DNA of 64,000 nt from Achromobacter arsenitoxydans SY8 (GCF_000236785.1 NZ_AGUF01000007.1:1-64000), one strand, 5' to 3'; counted from the stretch's first letter, positions 33,839-43,691 are shown. Program-made: numbers and translations. The notes: generated by a model not told the origin, from the letters alone.

Positions 33839-34495
33839 ATGTCCTTGGCCTTTCACACGAGAACGTATGACACCTACGTGGTGTTGACGGGTCCCTCGGC
33901 GCCCTCCCCCTGGACCACTGGGGCCTGGCTGACAGCGGCGCAGGCGCTGGCGCCCTTTGCCGGCTCAGCGCGCGGCAAGGCTGCAGTGCGATGCAGCCAG
34001 ATCGACAAGGTCACGCGCAAGCGCGCCAGTTTCGGCAGGCTGGGATGGAACGAGGCCTCGCATCGCAAGTGGACGCACGACGTGCCGGAAACGGCGCCAT
34101 GGACCTTCCTGGGCGCGGAGGCCTGGGCGCCGTCGTGGACGCAATGCGAAAGGGACAATCAGGCGCCGGACTTCTTTGTGGCCCTGACCACGCCCGGCAC
34201 CGGGCTGCGGGACAAGCCGCTGCGATTCGGCGGCAAGATCCTGGTGGCGTTGGCCTGCGATGCGCCGCAAGACCAGCGGGACCGGCTGCGCGAGGCGGTC
34301 GTCGACGTGGCGCGCGGGCTGGACAGCCCCTTGACCGTCCACCAGGAGCGCGCGTGGGGCAAGGCGTCGTACGGCGGCTTCACGGCGGCCATGAACGATC
34401 TGAGCATCGTCGGCCTGTTCCAGGGTGGCGATCCTCATCAGCGGCCGCTGGACTTGGCCACCTTCGAGGAATCCTGGACCGCCGTCCCGCTCTGA
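33839..34495 (+). CDS. protein of unknown function
   Basis: This 218-residue soluble protein has no signal peptide or membrane segment and no motif that I recognise. It is rich in Trp (for example SPWTTGAWLTAAQ, RLGWNEASHRKWTH, APWTFLGAEAWAPSWTQ). A GGAGA site precedes the ATG closely. It is divergent from the SMI1/KNR4 gene (95 bp) and convergent with the aldo/keto reductase gene. Confidence 0.6.
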   Translation: MSLAFHTRTYDTYVVLTGPSAPSPWTTGAWLTAAQALAPFAGSARGKAAVRCSQIDKVTRKRASFGRLGWNEASHRKWTHDVPETAPWTFLGAEAWAPSWTQCERDNQAPDFFVALTTPGTGLRDKPLRFGGKILVALACDAPQDQRDRLREAVVDVARGLDSPLTVHQERAWGKASYGGFTAAMNDLSIVGLFQGGDPHQRPLDLATFEESWTAVPL

Positions 34496-34507
34496 AGGTC
34501 AGGCGGC

Positions 34508-35554
34508 TTACTCCGCCCCCGCATCGCTCAGCTGCCGGCGCCGGAACTCGCCCTGGCGCACATGCATCCAGCCTGGGTATTCCGGCGGCAGCGCGCTGAC
34601 TTTGTCCAGCGCGTCCAGTTCGTCCTGCGTCAGCCTGATGCCGGTCGCCGCCAGGTTGTCGTCAAGCTGGTCCACGCGCTTGGCGCCGATGATGACGCTG
34701 GTCACCACCTGCTGGTGCAGCAGCCAGGCCAAAGCCACCTGCGCCACGGACACGCCGCGCGCGTCGGCGACCTGCCTCAAGGCGTCGATGCTGTCGTAGG
34801 CGCGGTCCCGGTCCACAGGCGGAAAGTCGAACGCCGCCCGGCGGCTGCCGGCCTCGGCCGCGCCGTCGCGCCCGTACTTGCCGCTGAGAAGGCCGCCCGC
34901 CAGCGGGCTCCACACCATCAGCCCGACGCCTTCGCTCTGCAGCATGGGCACGAGTTCCCGCTCCAGGTCCCGGCCCGCGATCGTGTAATAGGCCTGCAGC
35001 GACTCAAAGCGCGCCAGTCCCAGGCGTTCGGCAATGCCCAGCGCCTTCATGATCTGCCAGGCCGCCCAGTTCGACACGCCCACATAGCGCACGTGCCCGT
35101 GCTGCACCAGATTGTCCAGCGCCCGCACGGTTTCCTCCACGGGCGTCGCCGGATCGAAGCCGTGGATCTGGTAGAGGTCGATGTGGTCCAGTTGCAGGCG
35201 CGCCAGGCTCTTCTTGATGCCGTCCATGATGTGGAAGCGCGAGTTGCCCCGCGCGTTCACGCCCGCGCCGGTCTGCCCAAATACCTTGGTGGCGATGACC
35301 ACGTCGTCGCGCGCAACCTTCAGGTCCTTCAGGGCCTGGCCCGTGATGATCTCGGACCTGCCCTCGGAATACACGTCCGCCGTGTCGATGAAATTGACGC
35401 CGGCGTCCAGCGCACGCCCGACCAGCCGGTTGGCGTCTTCCTGCTGCAGGTTGCCGATCTTGCTCCAGAGTTCGCCCTCGCCGCCGAAGGTCATGGTGCC
35501 CAGGCAAAGTTCCGAGACGAACAGGCCAGTGCTGCCGAATTTCTTGTATCGCAT
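34508..35554 (-). CDS. aldo/keto reductase
   Basis: This 348-residue AKR TIM barrel has the catalytic Asp/Tyr pair in NFIDTADVYSEGRSE, Lys in VIATKVFGQ and the HGFDP His position. The signature GHVRYVGVSNWAAWQIMKAL and the C-terminal NADP motif SVIIGAKRVDQLDDNLAATG are also present. It reduces aldehydes or ketones with NADPH. It is divergent from an AraC-type gene across 321 bp, which may regulate it. Confidence 0.9.
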   Translation of the reverse strand: MRYKKFGSTGLFVSELCLGTMTFGGEGELWSKIGNLQQEDANRLVGRALDAGVNFIDTADVYSEGRSEIITGQALKDLKVARDDVVIATKVFGQTGAGVNARGNSRFHIMDGIKKSLARLQLDHIDLYQIHGFDPATPVEETVRALDNLVQHGHVRYVGVSNWAAWQIMKALGIAERLGLARFESLQAYYTIAGRDLERELVPMLQSEGVGLMVWSPLAGGLLSGKYGRDGAAEAGSRRAAFDFPPVDRDRAYDSIDALRQVADARGVSVAQVALAWLLHQQVVTSVIIGAKRVDQLDDNLAATGIRLTQDELDALDKVSALPPEYPGWMHVRQGEFRRRQLSDAGAE

Positions 35555-35875
35555 GTTTGCGCTCCTTCGAGGCGTGGCGGGCGCGCCGGGCCCGGGATGG
35601 GCCTACGCTGCGACAGCCTGCCGGCTGTGGACACAGTATGCGTCCGGCAGCGGGCGCGGGCGCTGCTTGATCCTGCCCTTTTTTTGCCTGATTCTCCGGC
35701 CTGCCCTTCCGCAGCGGGCCCAGGCGTCGATTTCTCCGAAATTCCTGCCTAATCGTCCAGAACTTCGGACCCGCCCCCCACGCGCAGCGCCCGTCCGCAA
35801 TACACTTGCAGGCACCCAATCCTCCGTTGCTCCGCCGGTCCCCGCGCGCGGGCGGCCCGCCCCCGGGAGTCCCCC
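35555..35875. other. divergent intergenic region
   Basis: About 320 bp lie between the aldo/keto reductase and AraC genes. I see no gene and no clear palindrome; promoters of both genes must lie here. Confidence 0.4.
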
Positions 35876-36835
35876 ATGACACTGTCCTCAGTCCATTCCG
35901 ACGGCCACGCCGCCGCCAACCAGGACGCCGCCTGCGAGCTTGCACGGGCCGAGCTGCTCTTCACCCTGGAACGGATGACCGGGAGCCTGGAAGGCTCCCT
36001 GGACACGCCTATCGAAGGCCTGTACCTGCACCGCCTGTCCCAGCCCACCGGCGCCAAGCCCGGCCTGCAAAAGGCCGCGCTGGCGGTCATTGCGCAAGGA
36101 TCCAAACGCCTGTTCATCGGCGACGACACCTACGAGTACGATCCCTTCCATTACCTGATCTCCTCGGTGGACCTGCCGGTGGTGGCCAAGGTGTCTGTGG
36201 CCAGCCCCACCCTGCCCTACCTGGGCCTGCGGCTGGACCTGAACCCCGAGGAAATCACCGAACTGATCAGCGACGAGAACCTGCCGCCCCTGGTGCCGGC
36301 CGAAGCCTCGCGCGCACTCTGTGTCAACCCGCTGGGCGGCACGCTGCTGGACGTGGTGCTGCGCCTGTTGCGGCTGCTGGACGCGCCGCGCGACATCCCC
36401 ATCCTGGCGCCCATGATCAAGCGCGAGCTCCTGTACCGGCTGCTGATGAACGGCCAGGGCGTCGTGCTGCGCCAGACGGTGCTGCAGGACAGCCAGCTGA
36501 ACCGAGTGGCCAAGGCGATCCGCATCCTGCGCGACAACTACGCGCAGCCGCTGCGGGTAGAGGAAATCGCCCGCGACGTGCACATGAGCGTGTCGTCGCT
36601 GCACCATCATTTCAAGCAGGCCACCGCCATGAGCCCGCTGCAATACCAGAAGCAACTGCGCCTGCAGGAAGCGCGCCGGCTCATGCTGACGGACGATGCG
36701 GGCGTGGCGCTGGCCGCGCACGCGGTGGGCTACGAAAGCTCGTCGCAGTTCAGCCGCGAATACAGCCGCCTGTTCGGCGCTCCGCCCCTGCGCGACAAAC
36801 AGCGCTGGAAGGACGAAACGGCCCTGGCCGCCTGA
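35876..36835 (+). CDS. AraC-family transcriptional regulator (AraC_N type)
   Basis: The 319-residue protein has an N-terminal cupin-like domain (about 45-190, with VIAQGSKRLFIGDDTYEYDP, typical of AraC_N). A C-terminal double helix-turn-helix follows (VEEIARDVHMSVSSLHHHFK; VALAAHAVGYESSSQFSREY). Such regulators commonly switch on a neighbouring oxidoreductase; the divergent aldo/keto reductase is the obvious target. Confidence 0.9.
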   Translation: MTLSSVHSDGHAAANQDAACELARAELLFTLERMTGSLEGSLDTPIEGLYLHRLSQPTGAKPGLQKAALAVIAQGSKRLFIGDDTYEYDPFHYLISSVDLPVVAKVSVASPTLPYLGLRLDLNPEEITELISDENLPPLVPAEASRALCVNPLGGTLLDVVLRLLRLLDAPRDIPILAPMIKRELLYRLLMNGQGVVLRQTVLQDSQLNRVAKAIRILRDNYAQPLRVEEIARDVHMSVSSLHHHFKQATAMSPLQYQKQLRLQEARRLMLTDDAGVALAAHAVGYESSSQFSREYSRLFGAPPLRDKQRWKDETALAA

Positions 36836-36861
36836 CGGCCAAGCCCCGCCTCAGGTCCCCC

Positions 36862-37677
36862 TTAGGCGTCGAACTCGATCCGCAGCCCCGGCAGTTCCAG
36901 CCCGTCCAGCGCGGTGCTCCAGGTCTCGCCCGCATGCACGGGGTAGGCCTTGGTCAGGGTGCCGGTGGTGACCAGTTCGCCCGCCTGGATCGCCTCGCCG
37001 GCCGGGCGGTCGGCCAACACGTCGAGCAGATGCGCCAGCGCCGCCAGCGGGCTCCCCAGCACGTTCTCGCCGCAGCCGGTTTCGCGCCGGACTCCGTTGC
37101 AGGACAGCTCGATGCGAAACCGCCGCAGCCGGTCGATAAGGTCCGGCCCCAAGCTGTCCGGCGCCGCGGGCGCCCCGATGAACAGTGCGCCGTGCAAGGC
37201 GTTGTCCGCCACGGTGTCGGCCGCCTGGAACTGCCAGGCGGGAAAGTGCGACTGCACCAGCTCGTATCCATGCGCGATCCAGTCCACGCAGTCCAGGATC
37301 CTGGCCATGTCCCGGGTCTGCGGCGGCGCCTCCCGGAAATGCAGCACGATCTCCGGCTCGATGCGCGGTTCGACATAGCGGTCCAGCCGGCAGAGCGCTT
37401 CGCCGCCGTCGCACTGAACCAAGGTGTTGTCGTAGACCCGGCCCCAAACGGGAAAGTCCACGCCCAGCGCGGCCCACATGGCCGGATTGGTGAAGCCGAT
37501 CTTGCGGCCGGCCATGCGAGCCCCCTCCGCGACGCGCGCCTCGTGCACGCGGGCCGCCACCTCATAGGCCTGGCTCAGGCCGAAGGCGGGATGTCTTGCG
37601 GTAACCGGCGCGATGGCCAAGGCATGGTCCTGCGCCGCCTTGATTTCGCGGGCAAGCGCAAGCGGATCGAATGACAT
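36862..37677 (-). CDS. 2-keto-4-pentenoate hydratase/2-oxohepta-3-ene-dioate hydratase family (MhpD-like)
   Basis: This 271-residue protein of the fumarylacetoacetase superfamily has RMAGRKIGFTNPAMWAALGV, the metal-binding Glu pair in EPRIEPEIVLHF, and KAYPVHAGETWSTALDGL near the end. Members hydrate 2-hydroxydienoates or decarboxylate oxalocrotonate in aromatic meta-cleavage. I start it at 37677, where AAAGGAG precedes the ATG. No other meta-cleavage gene is adjacent; the divergent LysR gene may regulate it. Confidence 0.87.
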   Translation of the reverse strand: MSFDPLALAREIKAAQDHALAIAPVTARHPAFGLSQAYEVAARVHEARVAEGARMAGRKIGFTNPAMWAALGVDFPVWGRVYDNTLVQCDGGEALCRLDRYVEPRIEPEIVLHFREAPPQTRDMARILDCVDWIAHGYELVQSHFPAWQFQAADTVADNALHGALFIGAPAAPDSLGPDLIDRLRRFRIELSCNGVRRETGCGENVLGSPLAALAHLLDVLADRPAGEAIQAGELVTTGTLTKAYPVHAGETWSTALDGLELPGLRIEFDA

Positions 37678-37885
37678 GACGACGGCTCCTTTGCGTTTTT
37701 TCGATCCACAGACTTTACGGGGAAAAGCGTCGGCGCGCTGCGTCGGCGTGGCACGCCGGCGCGCTGAGTGCCCGCCCCCGTGCGCCCAGCCGGCCGCGTC
37801 CGTTGGCGCATTCTTGTCCACGCTGCCGGGCCGGACCGTAATATGCTCGGCCTGACGCCCCTACCCGAAACGACGAGGACTACGC

Positions 37886-38857
37886 ATGCACGACCTGAAT
37901 GACCTTTATTACTTCGTCCAGGTCGTCAAGCACGGCGGGTTTGCCCCGGCCGGAAGATCCCTGGACATCCCCAAGTCGCGCCTCAGCCGCCGCATCGCCC
38001 TGCTGGAGGAGCGCCTTGGCGTGCGACTGATCCAGCGCTCTACCCGCACGTTTGCCGTGACCGAGCTGGGCCAGGAATACTACGACCAGTGCCTGGCGAT
38101 GCTGGCGGGCGCCGAGGCCGCGCAGGATGTCATCGACCGCACCCATGCGGAACCGCAGGGCACGATCCGCATCGCCGCGCCCCCCGCGCTGATCTACTAC
38201 TTCCTGGGCGATGTGGTGGCGCGCTTCATGGAGAAATGCCCCAAGGTCAACGTCTACCTGAAGAGCTTCAGCCGGCCGGTGGACGTCCTGCGCGAAGGCT
38301 TCGACCTGGCCGTGCGCGTGCGCTTCGGCCAGATCGAGAGCAGCGACTTGGTCATGAAGCACCTGGGCATGAGCTGCCAGAGCCTGGTGGCCAGCCCGGC
38401 GCTGGCGCGCGCCCTGCCCGATTCTTCCGACCTGCACCGGATCGGCCAGCAGCCCACCCTGGCCCTGGGCACGGAGCAGCGCGAATGCCAGTGGCGCCTA
38501 TGGGGTCCCGACAATGCGCGCCTTGCCGTTCCCTTCCTGCCCCGGCTGGTGACGGACGACATGCTGGCGCTGAAACAGGCCGCCTTGCGGGGCGTGGGCG
38601 TGGTCGCCCTGCCCCTGCTGATGATCCGCGAGGAACTGGCTGCGGGCCTGCTCGTGCCAGTGGGCGCGCCCTGGCAGCCGGAACCCGGCAGCGTGCATGC
38701 CGTGTTTCCGTCGCGCCGCGGCCTGTTGCCCGCGGTGCGCGAGCTATTGGATTTCATGGCGGCGGAGTATCGTGAAAACGCGCGCTGCGAAGCCGAGACG
38801 CAGGCTCGCCACGGCATCCCCTCTCTACAACCCCTCGCGTCATTGTCCGATTTATAG
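37886..38857 (+). CDS. LysR-family transcriptional regulator
   Basis: This 323-residue LysR protein has MHDLNDLYYFVQVVKHGGFA, then RSLDIPKSRLSRRIALLEER as its DNA-binding domain. The effector domain is of the CrgA/DsdC-like branch (GTIRIAAPPALIYYFLGDVV). It lies divergent from the hydratase gene and 130 bp upstream of the isochorismatase-family gene in the same direction. Either neighbour could be its target; the latter arrangement is common for YcaC-like hydrolases. Confidence 0.9.
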   Translation: MHDLNDLYYFVQVVKHGGFAPAGRSLDIPKSRLSRRIALLEERLGVRLIQRSTRTFAVTELGQEYYDQCLAMLAGAEAAQDVIDRTHAEPQGTIRIAAPPALIYYFLGDVVARFMEKCPKVNVYLKSFSRPVDVLREGFDLAVRVRFGQIESSDLVMKHLGMSCQSLVASPALARALPDSSDLHRIGQQPTLALGTEQRECQWRLWGPDNARLAVPFLPRLVTDDMLALKQAALRGVGVVALPLLMIREELAAGLLVPVGAPWQPEPGSVHAVFPSRRGLLPAVRELLDFMAAEYRENARCEAETQARHGIPSLQPLASLSDL

Positions 38858-38987
38858 AACTCTGAGATGCGAAATGGCAGTCTAGCGGTCGAATGCTCCT
38901 GAATTTAGGATTCTGTCTACGCACTCAGCGTCCTTTTCAACGCCACGCACCCCGCGCGGCGGACAGCACAACCCTAAGGAATCAGCC

Positions 38988-39614
38988 ATGACCAAGCCCT
39001 ACGTGAAGCTCGACAAGTCCCAAGCCGCCGTTCTGCTGGTGGACCACCAGGCAGGCCTGCTGTCGCTGGTGCGCGACTTCCAGCCCGACCAGTTCAAGAA
39101 CAACGTGCTGGCCCTGGCCGACCTGGCCGAATACTTCAAGCTGCCCACCATCCTGACCACCAGCTTCGAAGACGGCCCCAACGGCCCGCTGGTCCAGGAA
39201 CTGAAAGACAAGTTTCCCAAGGCGCCCTACATCGCCCGCCCGGGCAACATCAATGCCTGGGACAACGAAGACTTCGTCAAGGCCGTCAAGGCCACCGGCA
39301 AGAAGCAACTGATCATCGCCGGCGTGGTCACCGAAGTCTGCGTCGCCTTCCCGGCGCTGTCCGCCCTGGAAGAAGGTTTCGACGTATTCGTCGTGACGGA
39401 CGCGTCGGGCACCTTCAATGAAGTGACCCGCAACGCCGCCTGGAGCCGCATGGAGCAGGCCGGTGCGCAACTGATGTCGTGGTTTGGCGTGGCGTGCGAA
39501 TTGCACCGCGACTGGCGCAACGACGTGGAGGGCCTGGGCACCCTGTTCGCCAACCACATCCCTGACTACCGCAACCTGATGGCGTCGTATTCGACGGTCA
39601 AGAACGCCAAGTAA
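38988..39614 (+). CDS. isochorismatase-family hydrolase, YcaC-like
   Basis: This 208-residue cysteine hydrolase closely follows YcaC. It has Asp19 in VLLVDHQAGLL, the segment RPGNINAWDNEDF and the nucleophile Cys118 in GVVTEVCVAFPALSA with its cis-peptide context. The real substrate of YcaC proteins is unknown. A terminator follows 47 bp downstream. Confidence 0.9.
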   Translation: MTKPYVKLDKSQAAVLLVDHQAGLLSLVRDFQPDQFKNNVLALADLAEYFKLPTILTTSFEDGPNGPLVQELKDKFPKAPYIARPGNINAWDNEDFVKAVKATGKKQLIIAGVVTEVCVAFPALSALEEGFDVFVVTDASGTFNEVTRNAAWSRMEQAGAQLMSWFGVACELHRDWRNDVEGLGTLFANHIPDYRNLMASYSTVKNAK

Positions 39615-39660
39615 GCCCATGCGGCGGTTCCCGGCCGGTCAGCCCGGCTGCGGAAACGAT

Positions 39661-39687
39661 AAGGCCCAGGCAAGCAGCCTGGGCCTT
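39661..39687. terminator. terminator between convergent genes
   Basis: A 10 bp stem AAGGCCCAGG / CCTGGGCCTT with a 7-base loop is followed by TGTCTTTGGG on the plus strand. It is likely shared by the hydrolase gene and the convergent membrane hydroxylase gene. Confidence 0.75.
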
Positions 39688-39707
39688 TGTCTTTGGGCGT
39701 TTGTCTT

Positions 39708-40856
39708 TTACTTCCTGCGGGCGAAGGGGTATGCCTGCTGCGCCAGGAATGTCCCGGGCATGTCGTTGTCCAGGATGCCGTAATTCTGCGGCAGGCGGTT
39801 GCCCGCCCCGCGCACGGCGGTGCCGAACAGATAATCAATAAACGAGAAATGCGCCGCGTAGTTCTTGTCGATCGCCTCGGTGTCCGACGAATGGTGCCAG
39901 TGGTGGAAGTCGGGCGTCACGATGATGTAGCGCAGCCAGCCCCAAGGCAGCTTCACGTTGGAGTGAATCAGCACGGCCTGGAATCCGACGATGATGATGT
40001 AGGCGTCCAGCACCGGCTTCGAAAAACCCAGCACGAACAGCACGCCCAGCACCGCCACACGCGTGATCAGCAGCTCGACAATGTGCAGGCGCGATCCCGC
40101 CAGCCAGTCCAGCGTGCGCGTGCTGTGATGCACGGCGTGGAAACGCCACATGAAAGGCACCTCGTGATAAATCCGGTGCGCCGCATATTGCGCCAGATCG
40201 GCCACCAGCACGGCCACGAACAGTTCCAGCACGTAAGGCATGGACTGGATCGCCTGCTGTAGCGGCTCGTAGGCGGCCCAGGAAAACAGGCGGTGGATGA
40301 AGAAGTTGATGCACAGCAGCACGGCGCCCACCGACAGGTGATTGAACAGGAAGTGCTTCATGTCCACCTGCCACTCGCCGCGAAACACCGGCTGCCCCGG
40401 ATACAGCGGCGTCAGCTTTTCAAAAATGATGAATACCGTGCTGGACGCCAGCAGGTCCAGGATGAACCAGTCCAGGCCCAGATAGGGATGGCTGCCGGCG
40501 GCGGACGGCGTCACGGCGACCTGGCTGCCGCCGGCGGCCACCGCGCAGCACACCAGGAAGAACGCCGAAATGTTCAGCCAGCGCTGGCGGCCCAGCACCG
40601 TATTGGCCAGCGAGATCGACCCGGACACCAGCAGCGCGCTGAACAGCAGGGTGCGCATCGCATCCACCGAATAGAAAGCACGCAGCTCCGGGGTAGTCAG
40701 ATAGGCCGGAAAGTGAAAGGCCAGGACGCCCAGCACCGCCAGGATCGCCAGGAACAGCGCAATGACGCCGCTCATCATCCCCGTCCCCCGGTGGATGCGC
40801 CCATCCTGCCTGAAGAGTTCGACGATTTTCCGATAGATGGGCACGCGCTGGTTCAT
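39708..40856 (-). CDS. fatty acid hydroxylase/sterol desaturase superfamily membrane protein
   Basis: This 382-residue membrane protein has about six to seven hydrophobic helices. It carries the di-iron histidine boxes of the superfamily: HRIYHE, then HAVHH, then a late HHWHH. It would hydroxylate a lipid or carotenoid-type chain at the membrane. The start at 40856 (MNQRVPIYRKIVELF) removes an unlikely polar extension. It stands alone. Confidence 0.87.
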   Translation of the reverse strand: MNQRVPIYRKIVELFRQDGRIHRGTGMMSGVIALFLAILAVLGVLAFHFPAYLTTPELRAFYSVDAMRTLLFSALLVSGSISLANTVLGRQRWLNISAFFLVCCAVAAGGSQVAVTPSAAGSHPYLGLDWFILDLLASSTVFIIFEKLTPLYPGQPVFRGEWQVDMKHFLFNHLSVGAVLLCINFFIHRLFSWAAYEPLQQAIQSMPYVLELFVAVLVADLAQYAAHRIYHEVPFMWRFHAVHHSTRTLDWLAGSRLHIVELLITRVAVLGVLFVLGFSKPVLDAYIIIVGFQAVLIHSNVKLPWGWLRYIIVTPDFHHWHHSSDTEAIDKNYAAHFSFIDYLFGTAVRGAGNRLPQNYGILDNDMPGTFLAQQAYPFARRK

Positions 40857-41108
40857 TTCAGTTTCATGGCTGTCCAAGGGAAGCGGAGTGTATCGCCGGG
40901 GACAGATGGCCTTGTAATGAAACGTGAGCGTGCGCGACAGAATCGCTCCAGTCGCACCCACGCTTGCGCGCGGTCAACGGGCGGCAAATGGCGCGCGGCG
41001 GCAAGGTTGACAAGGCGCAGGGGTTGGCGTGTCATGGAGCAGACGCTGATGGAAGCGTCTTGCCAGGCGCATCATCGGTCCCGTCAACCGGTTCCTTAAG
41101 AGGCCCCT

Positions 41109-41333
41109 ATGTTTCCTGAATACCGCCAACTCATCACCCAGCTGAAGTCCGAAAATGCCCATTTTTCGGCCCTGTTCCAGCGGCACAACGACCTGGATCA
41201 GGAGATCAAGAATATGGAGGACGGCATCGTGCCGTCCTCGGGCGCCAACATCGAAGTGCTCAAGAAAGAGAAGCTGCACCTCAAGGACAAGCTGTACGGC
41301 TTGCTGAAGGCGGCGGAAAAGAACGGCAGCTAG
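41109..41333 (+). CDS. YdcH/DUF465 family small coiled protein
   Basis: The 74-residue protein is almost all helix: MFPEYRQLITQLKSENAHFS, then FQRHNDLDQEIKNME, then LKKEKLHLKDKLYGLLK. This matches the DUF465 hairpin of two helices. Function is unknown across the family. GAGGCCCCT lies before the ATG. Confidence 0.85.
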   Translation: MFPEYRQLITQLKSENAHFSALFQRHNDLDQEIKNMEDGIVPSSGANIEVLKKEKLHLKDKLYGLLKAAEKNGS

Positions 41334-41351
41334 CTGCGCGCCGGCGCGGGA

Positions 41352-42344
41352 CTACATCAGTTCCAGACCCGCGCCCTTGACGACGACTGCGTACTTCGCC
41401 ATTTCGGAACGGAAGTATGCCTCCGTCTGCTCGGGCGGCATCAGGACGATCCGGTTGTTCTGCGCCGCCATCGCCTGCTTCACGTCGGGCGAATTGAACG
41501 CGCGGCCCAGCGCATCATGGATCCGCCGCACGTCGGACGCGGGCAGTTTCGCCGGCCCGGCCGCCGCAAACCAGCCTCCGATTTCATAGTCCGCCAGCCC
41601 CTGCTCGCGCAAGGTAGGCAGATCGGGCAGCGCCGCCATGCGTTCGCCGCCACAGGCTCCCAGCGCCTTGAGCGCGCCGCTCTTGACCTGCGGCAGGACC
41701 GAAGGCAGGGACAGCACGCCGAAGTCCACCTGGCCGCCGATCAGGTCCGACATCATCGGTCCCACGCCCTTGTAGGGAATGTGCCTGGCCTTCACGCCCG
41801 CCTGCTGCACATACATTTCAGCGGCCAGATGCAAGATGGTGCCGTTGCCCGACGAGGCATAGTTGTAGCGGCCCGGCTGGCTCTTGAGCAGCGCGGTCAG
41901 CGCCTTGATGTCATTGGCCGGTATCTTCTGCGGATTGGCCACCAACAGGAAGGGCGTCATGCCCACCATGCTGATCGGCGTGATGTCTGTCAGCGGATCA
42001 AAGGGCAGGCTCTTGTACACGCTGGGAAAAATGACGTGATTGTTGGACAGCATGCTCAGCGTGTAGCCGTCCGGCGCCGACCGCACCAGCGCCGACGTGC
42101 CGACGATGCCGCCCGCGCCCGGCTGATTCTCGATCACCACGGTATGTCCCAATGCCGCGGACAGCGCCGGCCCGGCGGCGCGCGTAATCGTATCCACCCC
42201 GGATCCCACCCCCACGGGCAGGATGAATTTCACCGGCCGGTCTGACTGCGCCCAAGCCATGCCCGGCGCGCCCAGTGCCGCGGCGCCCATTGCGCCCAGG
42301 AATTGGCGACGGCTCCAGCGCCCGCCTCCACATTGATTGCTCAT
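41352..42344 (-). CDS. Bug-family (TctC-like) periplasmic solute receptor
   Basis: This 330-residue protein has a twin-arginine signal (SRRQFLGAMGAAALGAPGMA). The mature fold is typical: VKFILPVGVGSGVDTITRAA, VIENQPGAGGIVGTSALV, and YNYASSGNGTILHLAAEM. Bug receptors, abundant in Alcaligenaceae, bind carboxylates, amides or nicotinate-type ligands. No TctA/TctB permease genes are nearby. It follows the CoA-transferase and lyase genes in the same direction, so it may present the acid they degrade. Confidence 0.92.
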   Translation of the reverse strand: MSNQCGGGRWSRRQFLGAMGAAALGAPGMAWAQSDRPVKFILPVGVGSGVDTITRAAGPALSAALGHTVVIENQPGAGGIVGTSALVRSAPDGYTLSMLSNNHVIFPSVYKSLPFDPLTDITPISMVGMTPFLLVANPQKIPANDIKALTALLKSQPGRYNYASSGNGTILHLAAEMYVQQAGVKARHIPYKGVGPMMSDLIGGQVDFGVLSLPSVLPQVKSGALKALGACGGERMAALPDLPTLREQGLADYEIGGWFAAAGPAKLPASDVRRIHDALGRAFNSPDVKQAMAAQNNRIVLMPPEQTEAYFRSEMAKYAVVVKGAGLELM

Positions 42345-42467
42345 GTCTGTCTCCTAGTGGTTCTTGTATCGGCCGACTGACGCGGCCGTTTATCTACAGC
42401 GGTACAGCGAATTCAGTACTTCCCGCGAACGCCACCTGCCGGCGCCCCAGCAGGCGTCCTGCCCGGA

Positions 42468-43691
42468 TCAGGCCACGGCGCCCTGTTCGCGCATCGCGGC
42501 AATCTGTCCGCTGTCGTAGCCCAGCCCTTGCAGCAGCGCATCGGTGTCCGCGCCCAGGACGGGAGGATGCTGCCTGACGCCCAGCCGCTGGCCGTCCATC
42601 ATCAGCGGAAACAGCGCCGCGCCCGCCATCTGCCCCGCGCGTTCGCCATCGGGCAGGCGGATGTCGGCCAACCCGCCAGTGGCGCGCAAATGCGGATCGT
42701 CGTACAGGTCTTCCGGCTTGACGATCGGCGCGAACGGCAGGCCGATCCGTTCGAACGTCGCGGCGAGCTCGGCCGCGCCGTGGTCCGCCAGCCGGCGGCG
42801 CAGGTCGGCCAGCAGCGTGGGCCGCTGCCGCACCCGGTCATTGTTGGTGGCCAGCGCCGGATCGTTCTTCAGGTCGTCGTAGCCGAAGGCGTCGCAGAAC
42901 GTGATCCACTGCGAATCGCTTACCGCAGCCAGGAAGATCTGTTCTCCGTCCTTGACCGTGAACACGTCATACAGCGCCCAGGCCGACACGCGCTCCGGCA
43001 TTGGCGCCGACGGCTGGCCGGTGATCGCGTACTGCAGCATGTGCTGTCCCACCAGGAACACATTGTTCTCGAACAGCGCCGACTGCACCTCCTGGCCCCG
43101 GCCCGTGATGCCCCGCTGGATCAGCGCCGCCATCGCGCCGATGGCGCCGAACATGCCGCCCATGATGTCGTTCACGCTGGTGCCGGCGCGCACCGGGTCG
43201 CCCGGCCGCCCGGTCATGTAGGCCAATCCGCCCATCATCTGCACAACCTCGTCCAGCGCCGTGCGCAGCGCATAGGGGCCGGGCAGGAAGCCCTTGTGGC
43301 TGACGTAGATCAGACGCGGATTCTCGCGGGACAGGGTTGCATAGTCCAGCCCGTACTTCGCCATCGTGCCCGGCCGGAAATTCTCGGCCACCACGTCGGC
43401 GCTTGCCGCCAGCCTGCGCGCGGCCTCGGCGCCCGCAGGGCTCTGTATATCCAGCGCGATGCTCTTCTTGTTGCGGTTGAACATCGGGAAAAAGCCCGCC
43501 CCCACGCCTAGCAGGTGGCGAGTGCGGTCGCCCTGCACCGGCTCGACCTTGATGACCTCGGCGCCCAGGTCGGCCAGCACCATGCCGCAAGTGGGCCCCA
43601 TGACCATGTGCGTGAATTCCACCACGCGCAGGCCGGCCAGCGGCAACGGGCGGGAGAACGGAGAAACGGGAACGTCGGACGTGTTCTGCAT
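42468..43691 (-). CDS. CaiB/BaiF family CoA-transferase (class III)
   Basis: The 407-residue protein has the class III landmarks: PLAGLRVVEFTHMVMGPTCG, then VVAENFRPGTMAKYGLDYAT, RLIYVSHKGF, and the central Gly/Asp region MGGLAYMTGRPGDPVRAGTS. It moves CoA between dicarboxylic or hydroxy acids. It starts 33 bp after the lyase gene stop. The pair suggests activation of an acid to its CoA ester followed by lyase cleavage. Confidence 0.9.
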   Translation of the reverse strand: MQNTSDVPVSPFSRPLPLAGLRVVEFTHMVMGPTCGMVLADLGAEVIKVEPVQGDRTRHLLGVGAGFFPMFNRNKKSIALDIQSPAGAEAARRLAASADVVAENFRPGTMAKYGLDYATLSRENPRLIYVSHKGFLPGPYALRTALDEVVQMMGGLAYMTGRPGDPVRAGTSVNDIMGGMFGAIGAMAALIQRGITGRGQEVQSALFENNVFLVGQHMLQYAITGQPSAPMPERVSAWALYDVFTVKDGEQIFLAAVSDSQWITFCDAFGYDDLKNDPALATNNDRVRQRPTLLADLRRRLADHGAAELAATFERIGLPFAPIVKPEDLYDDPHLRATGGLADIRLPDGERAGQMAGAALFPLMMDGQRLGVRQHPPVLGADTDALLQGLGYDSGQIAAMREQGAVA

